From: Mesostigma viride
Taxonomy: Eukaryota > Streptophyta > Mesostigmatophyceae > Mesostigmatales > Mesostigmataceae
Length of the DNA: 64,000 bases
Assembly (NCBI GenBank): GCA_009746045.1
Contig: RPFO01000089.1
Coordinates: forward strand, 236,043-300,042
Direction: 5' to 3'
Shown here: positions 17,010 to 26,321 of the stretch, in pieces
Layout of the letters: each line of letters begins with the position of its first letter
Numbering within the stretch: position 1 is the first letter of the stretch
Made by a program: the position numbers and the translations under genes
The notes under the pieces: generated by a model
What the model was told of the DNA's origin: nothing
Seen by the model: the letters and a program-made list of their open reading frames with translations, nothing else
Databases searched by the model: none

Positions 17010-19640
17010 TTGACAGAGGACAGATTGAATGTCAGGGCATCCATGTATGTTGGAGAGGTCCCTGTGACTCCAAATGTATCATTGCATCTTCGGGAGCTCC
17101 CTACTGAGGTAGAGCAAGCCTGGAAAGATAGCCTTATGTTCAAGTTTGCCAAGTTGAGGCAGAAAGACAAGGGCTGGAGTGTTCTGAAACCTGTTGTTGG
17201 CCAGAGGGTAATTGTGTGGAAAGAGCCCAAGCTTGCAGGCAAGCGTGGTAGCTGGCACCCTGGAGTAGTGACCAGGGTGGAACTAGCTGGGCACAAGTGC
17301 TGGGTGAAGATGGAGGATCCTCCCCAGAATGTGCACCGTCTGTCGTGGTCATATGTACGTCTAAGGGGTGCTGAAGCAGAGGCAGTATCTCCTGATGTGG
17401 CAACCTTGCCAGTTGGTCATGACGTCATCCCTGATCATCACGTTCAAAGTGGAGGTAATCCCCGGGCAAGTCCTGGCCAGACCCCTGGACCGGTTAGCTC
17501 TCCAGTCATTGGACAGGCAGATGTGGTCCCCTCTAGCCTCACTAAGCATAGAGGTGTGGGCCTGAAAGATGTGGTGCTGGCTATGCAAAAAGCCAAGCAA
17601 GGACCTCGGGTGTCCAAGCTCAGCCAGTTGGAGGAGTCCGAGGATGCTGTCCTAGAGGTAGATACCAATGCTGAGGTTTCTGTTATGGGATCTCAACATA
17701 CAGGTCAACGGCAGGTGCTTTCGCCTAGTTGTGCTTGGGTGTCTGACTTTAGTGGCAGGACACACATTATGGTATTGGGAGAGGTGCTGGTACCCTTCAT
17801 GGGTGAGGATGTCACATTTCTTGTGCTTGAAGATTATGATGGCCCTATCATCTTGGGTCAAAATTTTCTGAGCTCTCCTGGAATTGTTGTGGCACATGAT
17901 AAGCTGAGAAAGTTTGGCTGGGGCAGTATCCCATTGGTCAACTTCAAAGCCTCGCTTACCAGTGTATTTAAGCCTGTGAAAGCGATCAGGAATGTGCAGT
18001 GGCCTGAGGATCAGATTCCTGTGGCTTCCAGTCTTGTGATGCCAGCTGCTCTCCATCCTAGCAGTATTGGTATTACTAAGAGATCACTGGCTGCTCATTC
18101 TCCTCTTAGCTATGATCAGCTTGTCCAGGAAATGAGTTCTCCTCTGATGTTTGAGGCCTGGAGGCTAGCATTTGCCAAGGCCCTAGAGGAGTGGTTGCAG
18201 TTTGACTGCTGTCAGCCTGTGAATGAAGTTCCTCCATACAGTACACGGTTGAAGCTCAGATTCGTCATCAAGCGGAAGGAGGTAGAGGGGGTGTCTATTC
18301 CCCATGTGCGTCCAGTTCTTAATGAATACCGTGGTACTGGGGATCTTCTGGGCGAGGAGTTGTATACACCTGGGATGCTACATGATACATGGCGTATTTT
18401 ATTGTGCCTGTATGTCGGTATGCTGAACCAGGGTGCTGATATGTCTTCAGTTCTGCTAGATTTCAAGAGAGCATTTCTGAAGGGTGATCCCAGTGTAGCT
18501 CAGCAGGTGTGGCATTGTGAAACTCCATTTCATGTGCCAGTTCCTGTAGCCTGGCAGGCAGAGCTCCAGTCTAGCTACCTGCTGATTCTGAAGGGTCTAG
18601 AAGGTCTCAGGTCCAGTCCCATCATTTGGAGGCTCACCTTGGAAGACTTCTTGACTAAGCACTGTGGGTTGAAGGTGTCATCTGTGGACCCATGTTTATT
18701 GCTGGGTAGGTGGCATGATTTACCTGTGTATGCTAGCCTGCATGGTGATGACTTGCACTTGATTGCTCCCACTAAGTGGTTGAGTCAGTTTGTGCCCATC
18801 ATTAATGATGCATTTCCTTTGGGAAAAGAATTGTGGCAGAAGCCTGGAGAGGCTGTCACATTCTGTGGAATGCAGGCTACATTGGTTCAGGAGGGGAGTC
18901 AGTGGCTGATTAAGCTGCAGGCGGGCGATGACTACAAGAGTACCATTCTTCAATCTGTTCCAGAGGTCATGACGTCATCTATTGCACCTGAGCTGAAAGG
19001 CAAGTTGGCCTGGTATGGCAGCATTTGTGGGCCTGACATGATGGTCCATAGCAGATCCCCTGATGATGTGCTAATTCTGGAGGAGCCTTCCCAGATTATT
19101 GCACATGTTAACAAGTCTCCTGGTATTACTTTAGCTGGGATTGATTTGTCTTTGCCATTTTCCTTGGATATCTATGTTGATAGCTCCATGGATAGCAGGC
19201 AAGTTTCTAAGGTCAGAGGCAGGTCAGCTGGCTTGTTTGTGCTTCAGCAACATAGGCCTAGTCTTGTGGCCTGGTACAGTCGTCTACAAAGAAGGGTTGC
19301 TGTGAGTTCAGATGTCTCTGAGTGCAGAGCCATTTGTGAAGGGATTCAGTCCAGTTTGTACATCAAGGAGCTGTTGCTAGCTATGGCTTCAGTGACTCCT
19401 CATACTCTTCAGCTGGAGACCTTGATCCTTTCAGATAACATGGGTATGGTCCAGTTTGTGCACAAGCAATTGGCCAGAAGCAGAGATCTGGATTATCTCC
19501 TGTTGAAGGAGTTGGCAGGTCTGGTGGATATTCAACATCTTCCAGGTTCTGAGAATCCTGCTGATGCCTTGACCAAGTTGCCTCACAAGTCTGCTGAGCA
19601 ATATAAGCTTCTTTACAAGCTGATGAGCTCCTCTGTGTGA
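17010..19640 (+). CDS. Copia-C Pol: integrase C-terminus, protease-like domain, RT, RNase H
   Basis: This 876-residue open frame is the right half of Copia-C Pol; upstream bases (GIFLTEDRLN) continue the integrase. It starts with an SH3-like integrase tail (GQRVIVWKEPKLAGKRGSWH). A retropepsin-like domain follows: LEVDTNAEVSVMG (Asp218), SDFSGRTHIMVLGEVLVPFM and PIILGQNFL. The RT has motif A DFKRAFLKGD (Asp484) and motif C LHGDD (578-582). RNase H has YVDSSMDSRQ, WYSRLQRRVAVSSDVSECRA, LSDNMGM and the final ENPADALTK. This is the cleanest long copy of the RT-RNase H half in the window. No ATG is expected because the 5' half was displaced by insertions. Confidence 0.85.
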   Translation: MTEDRLNVRASMYVGEVPVTPNVSLHLRELPTEVEQAWKDSLMFKFAKLRQKDKGWSVLKPVVGQRVIVWKEPKLAGKRGSWHPGVVTRVELAGHKCWVKMEDPPQNVHRLSWSYVRLRGAEAEAVSPDVATLPVGHDVIPDHHVQSGGNPRASPGQTPGPVSSPVIGQADVVPSSLTKHRGVGLKDVVLAMQKAKQGPRVSKLSQLEESEDAVLEVDTNAEVSVMGSQHTGQRQVLSPSCAWVSDFSGRTHIMVLGEVLVPFMGEDVTFLVLEDYDGPIILGQNFLSSPGIVVAHDKLRKFGWGSIPLVNFKASLTSVFKPVKAIRNVQWPEDQIPVASSLVMPAALHPSSIGITKRSLAAHSPLSYDQLVQEMSSPLMFEAWRLAFAKALEEWLQFDCCQPVNEVPPYSTRLKLRFVIKRKEVEGVSIPHVRPVLNEYRGTGDLLGEELYTPGMLHDTWRILLCLYVGMLNQGADMSSVLLDFKRAFLKGDPSVAQQVWHCETPFHVPVPVAWQAELQSSYLLILKGLEGLRSSPIIWRLTLEDFLTKHCGLKVSSVDPCLLLGRWHDLPVYASLHGDDLHLIAPTKWLSQFVPIINDAFPLGKELWQKPGEAVTFCGMQATLVQEGSQWLIKLQAGDDYKSTILQSVPEVMTSSIAPELKGKLAWYGSICGPDMMVHSRSPDDVLILEEPSQIIAHVNKSPGITLAGIDLSLPFSLDIYVDSSMDSRQVSKVRGRSAGLFVLQQHRPSLVAWYSRLQRRVAVSSDVSECRAICEGIQSSLYIKELLLAMASVTPHTLQLETLILSDNMGMVQFVHKQLARSRDLDYLLLKELAGLVDIQHLPGSENPADALTKLPHKSAEQYKLLYKLMSSSV

Positions 19641-20366
19641 GTTGAGCAATTCCAGTTGGAGCTTTGAGCTTGGTGACTGATTGGGTGAGAAGAGCTAACA
19701 TAGAGCTGGGCTCTGTTATGCTGAGAGCTGTGATGCTCTGAGGGCAGTAATGCTCTGTGTACATATGTGTATAATACTGTATTCTATGTAATGCTCAGTC
19801 ATGAGCATGATGTTGGTTGGGGGTTTGTCCTCAGTTTGAGGTTTGTCTCAACCAAAGGGATTTTATAGGGCAGGGTTCGATTCCCTGGGGCTGCTTAGGC
19901 GGATTTTCCCGGATTGGCTGACCCATCAACCTTGCTGGTGAGGTGGCGACAGGTCCCCCTAGTTTTGTCCCAGACAGAGAAAGGTAGTTTGTCATGTGCT
20001 TAATATATTTTGTGATGTGCTATTTCTCAGTCCATGGTGGGCGCCAGTTCTGATAACTATCAATGTCTACCTGATAAGGTCTTGTGGGTAACTTGTGGGG
20101 TTCCAATCAGGAGCCATTATGGTGATGATTCCATTTTGGTCATTATTCTGGTTAGCCACAAGCTGCTACTCCAAACACTTGGCTTTCTACTTCCAGTGGA
20201 TAGGGAATTCATTGTAATTCGTCATGGCTGAGATGTGTTGTGATTTGGTGCTTGATTAATCCCGAGCAGAGACTACAGAGAGCTGGGAGGGATATCGAGT
20301 GCTATGCATGTTGTTTCTATATATGTGTTGCCAAGCCTAACAGCTCTAAAAGAAAGAAAGGGCTGG
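19641..20366 (+). other. Copia-C 3' untranslated region and polypurine tract
   Basis: Non-coding. The segment 19890-20130 (CTGACCCATCAACC, GGTGAGGTGGCGACAGG) recurs at about 22340-22600, so related elements share this 3' region. The purine tract TAAAAGAAAGAAAGGGCTGG (20347-20366) lies immediately before the LTR. Confidence 0.6.
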
Positions 20367-21030
20367 AGTTAATATGGCTGTTATGTCCAAGCTCTAAAAG
20401 AGAAGAAAGGGCTGGAGTTAATATTGCCTGGCAAGCAATATTATTCTACTAAGCTACTTGGCTTGTAGAGATTCTACTTCCGGTTACTACAATTCAGAAA
20501 CGGGTTCATTCTGATGAGTATTGCTCGAGATATGAGCAAGATACAGTTCTATTACATTCTACTTGGATTCGGTGATTCTACGGTGGTTCTTCAAGTGACG
20601 CGTGGCATACGACGTCTTGTCACAGTGTACGATAGGACATTTAGTCTCCGACACTGCGGTCTATTCAATGCTATTGATTAGACGTAACAAATAGTGACAG
20701 GACTTGTGCGACAGGACACTGATGTGACTATTTATGGATAACGAGTCGAGATCTGCTGGTCCAGAGTGAAGGACAGCAATATTGTGAGATGATCTGTCCT
20801 GTCAGTCATCTGGATGTGACTGCGTCACAATTAGTATATAACGAGCAGGACGCTGCCACTTGGTAGCACCACTTTCCCTGCACCTGTGTCCTCGCACCTT
20901 CGGCGACGGTTCTCACGTGCCTCGTGCGTTCTGTGCTGGTAGCCATAACCAGCAACGTAAACCTATTGATTAATATAACTACTTCCTCTGTAGATATTAA
21001 TCAGTGCAGGCTGAACCACAGTTCAGCCAC
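20367..21030 (+). repeat. Copia-C 3' LTR, first tandem copy
   Basis: It begins AGTTAATATGGCTG after the purine tract and ends at TTCAGCCAC, lacking the last 13 bp (AGTTTCGTTAACT) present in the second copy. A TATATA box lies at 20835-20840. Period to the next copy is 655 bp, with only about seven mismatches seen. Confidence 0.8.
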
Positions 21031-21698
21031 GGCTGTTATGTCCAAGCTCTAAAAGAGAAGAAAGGGCTGGAGTTAATATTGCCTGGCAAGCAATATTATT
21101 CTACTAAGCTACTTGGCTTGTAGAGATTCTACTTCCGGTTACTACAATCCAGAAACGGGTTCATTCTGATGAGTATTGCTCGAGATATGAGCAAGATACT
21201 GTTCTACTACATTCTACTTGGATTCGGTGATTCTACGGTGGTTCTTCAAGTGACGCGTGTTATACGACGTCTTGTCACAGTGTACGATAGGACATTTAGT
21301 CTCCGACACTGCGGTCTATTCAATGCTATTGATTAGACGTAACAAATAGTGACAGGACTTGTGCGACAGGACACTGATGTGACTATTTATGGATAACGAG
21401 TCGAGATCTGCTGGTCCAGAGTGAAGGACAGCAATATTGTGAGATGATCTGTCCTATCAGTCATCTGGATGTGACTGCGTCACAATTAGTATATAACGAG
21501 CAGGACGCTGCCACTTGGTAGCACCACTTTCCCTGCACCTGTGTCCTCGCACCTTCGGCGACAGTTCTCACGTGCCTCGTGCGTTCTGTGCTGGTAGCCA
21601 TAACCAGCAACGTAAACCTATTGATTAATATAACTACTTCCTCTGTAGATATTAATCAGTGCAGGCTGAACCACAGTTCAGCCACAGTTTCGTTAACT
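21031..21698 (+). repeat. Copia-C 3' LTR, second tandem copy
   Basis: It starts at GGCTGTTATG, lacking the first 9 bp (AGTTAATAT), and ends CGTTAACT, the same end as the 5' LTR fragment at 677. TATATA is at 21490-21495. The bases after it, GATCC, should be the target duplication; its partner is outside the window. Confidence 0.8.
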
Positions 21699-22006
21699 GA
21701 TCCTCCCAAATAATCCCTACTCGGCACTGTCCCCACGAGGTTTCGAACCCATGACTTCCGCGCCGCGCCGGTTCTAAGTTGTACAAGCTACTGCTTATAC
21801 TTTTTATGCGCAAACCTTTTAGCTAAGGTTAACGCATATACTTACATCCTGCGCAGGATGTAAGTATATGCGTTAACCTTAGCTAAAAGGTTAGCGCATA
21901 AAAAGTATAAGCATTAGCTTGTACAACTTAGAACCGGCGCGGCGCGGAAGTCATGGGTTCGAAACCTCGTGGGGCCAGTGCCGAGTAGGGATTATTTGGG
22001 AGGATC
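21699..22006. repeat. 308-bp palindrome
   Basis: The left arm from GATCCTCCC is the near-perfect reverse complement of the right arm ending GGGAGGATC; the centre is CATCCTGCGCAGGATG. The right arm contains GGGTTCGAAACC, a tRNA B-box-like sequence. The left edge abuts the Copia-C LTR exactly, so Copia-C may have inserted in this palindrome. Confidence 0.8.
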
Positions 22007-22328
22007 CGCCGGGGCACCGGTCGGACCTAATTAACACTCGCCTAGCGAGGTAGATATCGGACCTTCCCGGGATTAATATCGAATCAGTAATTCGATATCG
22101 AATTAGTAATTCGATGCGGAAGTAAACCCTAGTTAGGGAGCCGCTTAATATTTTGCCCCAACGCGCAAAGGTTTTAAGTTGTACAAGCTAATGCTTATAC
22201 TTTTTATGCGCAAACCTTTTAGCTAAGGTTAACGCATATTCTTACATCCTGCGCAGGATGTAAGAATATGCGTTAACCTTAGCTAAAAGGTTTGCGCATA
22301 AAAAGTATAAGCATTAGCTTGTACAACT
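21777..22328. mobile_element. Hairpin-ended mini-element (first member)
   Basis: Two 152-bp palindromes, 21777-21928 and 22177-22328, both AGTTGTACAAG...CTTGTACAACT, bracket a 248-bp non-coding core. The right one reads as a perfect palindrome. The core has a B-box-like motif, GATATCGAATTAG-type repeats and ends GCAAAGGTTTT before the hairpin. No target duplication was found. It resembles the element at 39412-40084 in plan. Confidence 0.6.
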
Positions 22329-22679
22329 CCATCCTAAGACGGAGTTTCACGGACTGGCTGACCCATCCATCATGCTGGTGAGGTGGCGACAGGTCCCCTG
22401 ATTTTTCACGGTTGGAGTGATCGAGTGTAAGAGCTTGTTTAATTTCTGCATGTGCTTCGCGTAGCTGACAGTGAGCATTGGTTCGACAAGGGGCAGCCAT
22501 GGGCGCCGACTCCTGACTGGGGGTCAGTGCTCAATGTTTCCTGATTAGCTGTTGTGGGTGATCTGTGGGGTTGCGTCTACATAAGGTCCTGAAGGTTGTA
22601 CATACTTCTCACGGGACATGCCTGAATATTTTGGCGCCAAAAAATTCGCGCCGGAACCGAAGGTCACAAATTTCACGTG
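22329..22679 (+). repeat. Fragment of a copia 3' region and left edge of repeat R
   Basis: 22340-22600 matches the Copia-C 3' untranslated region (GGTGAGGTGGCGACAGG). From about 22630 (GAATATTTTGGCGCC) it matches the start of repeat R at about 59660. No gene seen. Confidence 0.6.
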
Positions 22680-22684
22680 CACGG
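22680..22684 (+). repeat. Target-site duplication of Copia-A (left)
   Basis: CACGG is repeated at 31163-31167. The uninterrupted repeat R copy near 59720 has a single GTGCACGGTGCGCG, which is the empty site. Confidence 0.92.
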
Positions 22685-23141
22685 AGTTAGATGAGATGCT
22701 TAGGCTGACACACGGATTTCCGGCCTGCGCGCCGCGTATTGCCTACCGCGGCTGAGCGGGACACCTCAGTACTGTACGGCAGGGCGTACGGTACTGAGGC
22801 GTCAGGTGGACTGACGTGCAGTTAGTGCCAGACTGTTCCTAGGTGCTAGATCGACCCGCCAGGTCCGGTGTAGCCGGGCCTGACGGGCCGAGTCTTAGCT
22901 GGTTGCTAGTGACGTGGTCGCATGGCATTGCAGTGTACAGTTGTCCACTGGTTGGTGCTGCAGGTAGCACCGCCATAGGCATATAGGCGTAGCACTGGGG
23001 AGTGCCGCAGCACCCGAGTTTGCCCAGACGTTCCATTCTGAGCCCTCAGCTTCCATTGCTCTCTCATTGTATTATTGTAATACAATCATCATTCGCTCTC
23101 AGCTTTCGCAGTTGTTCGTCGTCCCTAGTCTCCATCCAACT
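22685..23141 (+). repeat. Copia-A 5' LTR
   Basis: AGTTAGATGAG...CCATCCAACT, 457 bp. It is followed by TGGACTGAAAAGTTCG, the primer-site position, which does not match the common tRNA-Met site. It contains the stem CCTCAGTACTGTACG / CGTACGGTACTGAGG. A 65-codon minus-strand ORF inside it is conserved only because the LTRs are. Confidence 0.93.
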
Positions 23142-23185
23142 TGGACTGAAAAGTTCGATATTTTTTTTACAAGCAAAAAAAAGAT

Positions 23186-24939
23186 ATGGCTTCCAACAAC
23201 GGCAACAACGGCAACAACAACAAGGGGAAGGCGCCTGCCAGGCGCACCTCACCCCGCCTTTCGCCGGAGGGCACGCCCTCCACCACCGATGCGAGGGTGA
23301 CGCCCAACGTCACCTTCCGCACGGTGGTCGCTGACCAACCCAGGCGTCGGGGCCCGCAGGTGGGGCCCGGCGCCCGGGGATGGCGAGCGGTCGGCCGTTT
23401 GCCACTGGCGGTTCGTCCGCCATGGCACCTGGGGGGCAGGTCCCCCGGGCACGACGTTCCCCCGTCGCAGGTGACGGGGGTCGTGAGCGGAGTGATTCCT
23501 CCGAGGAGGATGGCGAGGTGCAGCCTGCGAGGCCTCGGCCTTCGCTTGAGCTTTCGTCGCAGACACCTGCGACGTCTGGCAACCTTTCCGTGGGCCGACA
23601 GATGGCCACCATGGACATTGACCGGTATGGGGAACATGTTCCGCCCCGGTCGCGTTCGGGCGCCCCCCCATTTTCTCCCCTTGGGGAGGACGACATCCCG
23701 GCGTTCATTTCGGTGAACGGCCGGATCTTACGTCAACGTTTTCAGTGCTTCCAGATGAGGAGATGCACGCGATAGAGGTTCATCGGGTGCACGCTGATCG
23801 AGGGGCGGCTTAGGATGCAGTTCTCTGGTTCAGGTGGCAGTTTGGCTGTACTGTTTCGCCAATCGGCCGAGGCACAACCCGGCACTGTTGATCAGTGGGC
23901 GTCCAGGCAGCGCCAGAGAGAGGCGCTGCGCGTGGTCGCCCGACAGGAGATCGCGCTGACTCCGTTGGGGCCGTGGCCCCAAGTCACGCCAGTTGGCTGG
24001 GGCCCGGATAGGCGTGAGGCGGCTGCGATGCCGCCTGCGACGGAGCGCGGGGCGGCAGACGCCCCCAACACGCCCATGGGTGGTGAAGCCACCCAGGACC
24101 CTCTGGCAGGTCAGAGGGTCCAACCTCAGCCGCAGGCTCCCCCGCCCAGCGTGGGGGGCCAGGTGGCTGAGGAGGCCACCGGGGTCGCAGGGACCCCGGC
24201 GGCGACACAAGCGCCCGGGGTCGCAGGGACCCCGGCAGCGACGCCGGCGCCTCCGGCGCTGGCGGGGGATGCAGCCCCCATGGAGGGTGTCACGGGCACC
24301 TCCAGCGGCTCTGGGGGGCAGGCCCCCTCTAGTCGCAACAAGGACAAGTCCCTGGCAGGGCCGGAGGGGCCCCAGGGTCCCACCGCAGCTGGGCAGCAAC
24401 CAGCACTGCTGGAGGGCGACCTGCAAGGTCGCGACTTCATCACCCTGGGTGATGAGGCCGTGTGGCGTGCCATACAGACAGCCACAGCCTCCTTCCGTGG
24501 GCTGGCCGACAGGAGCCAGCAGATGCATGTCGCGGAGGCGGGCAGCCTGGTGTGTGCAATCATCACGCACATCCTGGGCCTGCCCAACCTCCAAGAGGGC
24601 ACACGCAGGGTGTGCGACGACCTGCTGCCTGCCCTGCAGGCTCTCCTCTCAGGGAGGAGGGTGCAGGGCAGCAGGGTGCGTCTGGTGCGTTTGCTGGAGC
24701 TCCTGCACAACGCCATCCTGAGAGGGGCGGGTAGGTGGCTGCCTACCTGGTTGCATCATGATCTTACTAACCCTACTGACGATGAAGTGTCCCTCTCTCC
24801 CACCTTCCATGATTGGGAGGAGGCCCGCAGCAGGAGGCGGGAAGTGACACACACTCACACCCCCACCAGCCCACCCCTATGTTGTCTAACCCTCCTACAC
24901 AGCCCATGTTTGCCCATCCTGCTCAGCTCACTCAAGTAG
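23186..24939 (+). pseudogene. Copia-A Gag-like region, N-terminal part (frameshifted)
   Basis: ATG at 23186 starts MASNNGNNGNNNKGKAPARR. The frame moves near 23370 (into GGRERSDSSEEDGEVQ), stops at 23775 and is open again from 23815. The latter frame is rich in Pro/Ala/Gly with two near-repeats of GVAGTPAAT, then a helical part (FITLGDEAVWRAIQTATASF). No family is recognised. It precedes the capsid-like part and could be an extra N-terminal domain of Gag; function unknown. Confidence 0.5.
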
Positions 24940-25841
24940 CACTTCCCTCTCAGCAGGTCTCTCCTGTGAATGCTGCAGCAGCAACACCATCTTCTCCCTC
25001 TCCCCCTGCATCCCCCTCTAGGTTGCCCACTTACAATGAAAACCGTCCTGTGGATAGGATTAATGTCAGGGGGCTGCCTGAGGGGTATACTAGGGAGCAG
25101 GGGAATCATGCACTTCTCTCTCTGCAGCTGGCTAGGGAGGAACTGAATGTCAAGAATTGGTTTGGATCTCTCATGCAGGGGGATTTTTACCATCAGTCCT
25201 CTTCTCAGATTCAGAATCTCATTCTTGTCTTCCAGCGTAGGTATCCCAAGTGGCAGGACACGCAGGCTAGGGCAGTTTGGGAGGCTTTCATGAAGGAGCT
25301 AACTGACCTCCTCTCCACCCCCTCATCTGTGGACATCTATGGGGCATTCAGGTGGGTAGAGGAATACAGGGTCACATCAGTGGACTATGTGGCTGAGACA
25401 AAGAAATATGAGCTAGCCATCAAAGCACGTCCTGATGTCCAGCAGCTAGATCACAAGTTCTTGCTGCGTTCCTTCCTTGAGAAACTCAAACTTGACAAAA
25501 ACACCTACGCCATGCTTGCAACAGGAATGGCAAAGTACTGGGAGGACATGAAGGAGGCATTGGATTATATCAAGCTGGCCTTGGCTCCCCTTAGCCAGGG
25601 GGCCATGGGCACCTCTGTAAAGAGGGTCAGGGGGGAAGAGAGGGAGGAGGAGGATAGGGAGAGGGAAGACAGGAGCAAGAGACCTGTCACTATGGCAGAA
25701 GTCAAGTCCCTGCTGGGACAAATGTTTAAGGGCAAGGGCAAGGGCAAGGGCAAGGGCAAGGGCAGGGGCTGGGGCAAGGGCAAGGGTAAGGGGCAGTCTC
25801 CCTCCAAGGGGGGCAGCTCCAGCAACAACAACAACAACAGC

Positions 25842-25900
<59 letters not shown>

Positions 25901-26321
25901 GAAGCAGGACAAGGAGGACAAGTCTTCTCAGCGGTGCACCCGCTGTGGCATGAAGTACCACCTGCGGCCCACCTGCCGCAAGAACGTGGACGAGCTGGGG
26001 CATTTGGACGTCCTGTGCCACAAGTGCCACGGGCCGCCCCACGGTGACCCCAAGGACTGCAAGCGGCCTCCTTACGGCAAGAAGTGTGAGTCTCCCTCTC
26101 ATGCTGGCTTGAGTGTGCCTGCTTCACCTCTTTCATCTGCATGCCCCACTGTCAGAGCAGTGAGCAGTTCTGGAAAGGTGCTACAGCTGGTTTCAGAAGA
26201 TTATGTCTCTAAACCAACCTTCACATCTATGGTTCCCAAGGTGTGCAGAGTGTCCCCCAGAGGATGCTCAGATCAGTTTTCAGGAGCTTGCTTTGCAGTT
26301 GCATTTCCTTTATGGGCATGA
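24813..26321 (+). CDS. Copia-A Gag: capsid-like region, basic and Asn tract, zinc knuckles
   Basis: The frame (502 residues, no ATG at the start) has a helical capsid-like segment (NHALLSLQLAREELNVKNW to LDYIKLALAPL). A Lys-Gly repeat (KGKGKGKGKG), an Asn tract of more than 20 residues encoded by AAC repeats, and two knuckles follow: CTRCGMKYHLRPTC and CHKCHGPPHGDPKDC. These bind RNA in known Gag proteins. Its end overlaps the integrase frame by about 119 bp in the +1 frame, so Pol could be reached by frameshifting. Confidence 0.7.

Noticed and set aside
25446-26142. Minus-strand ORFs with poly-Val, poly-Leu or poly-Cys
   Set aside because: Shadows of the AAC repeat that encodes the Asn tract of Gag.
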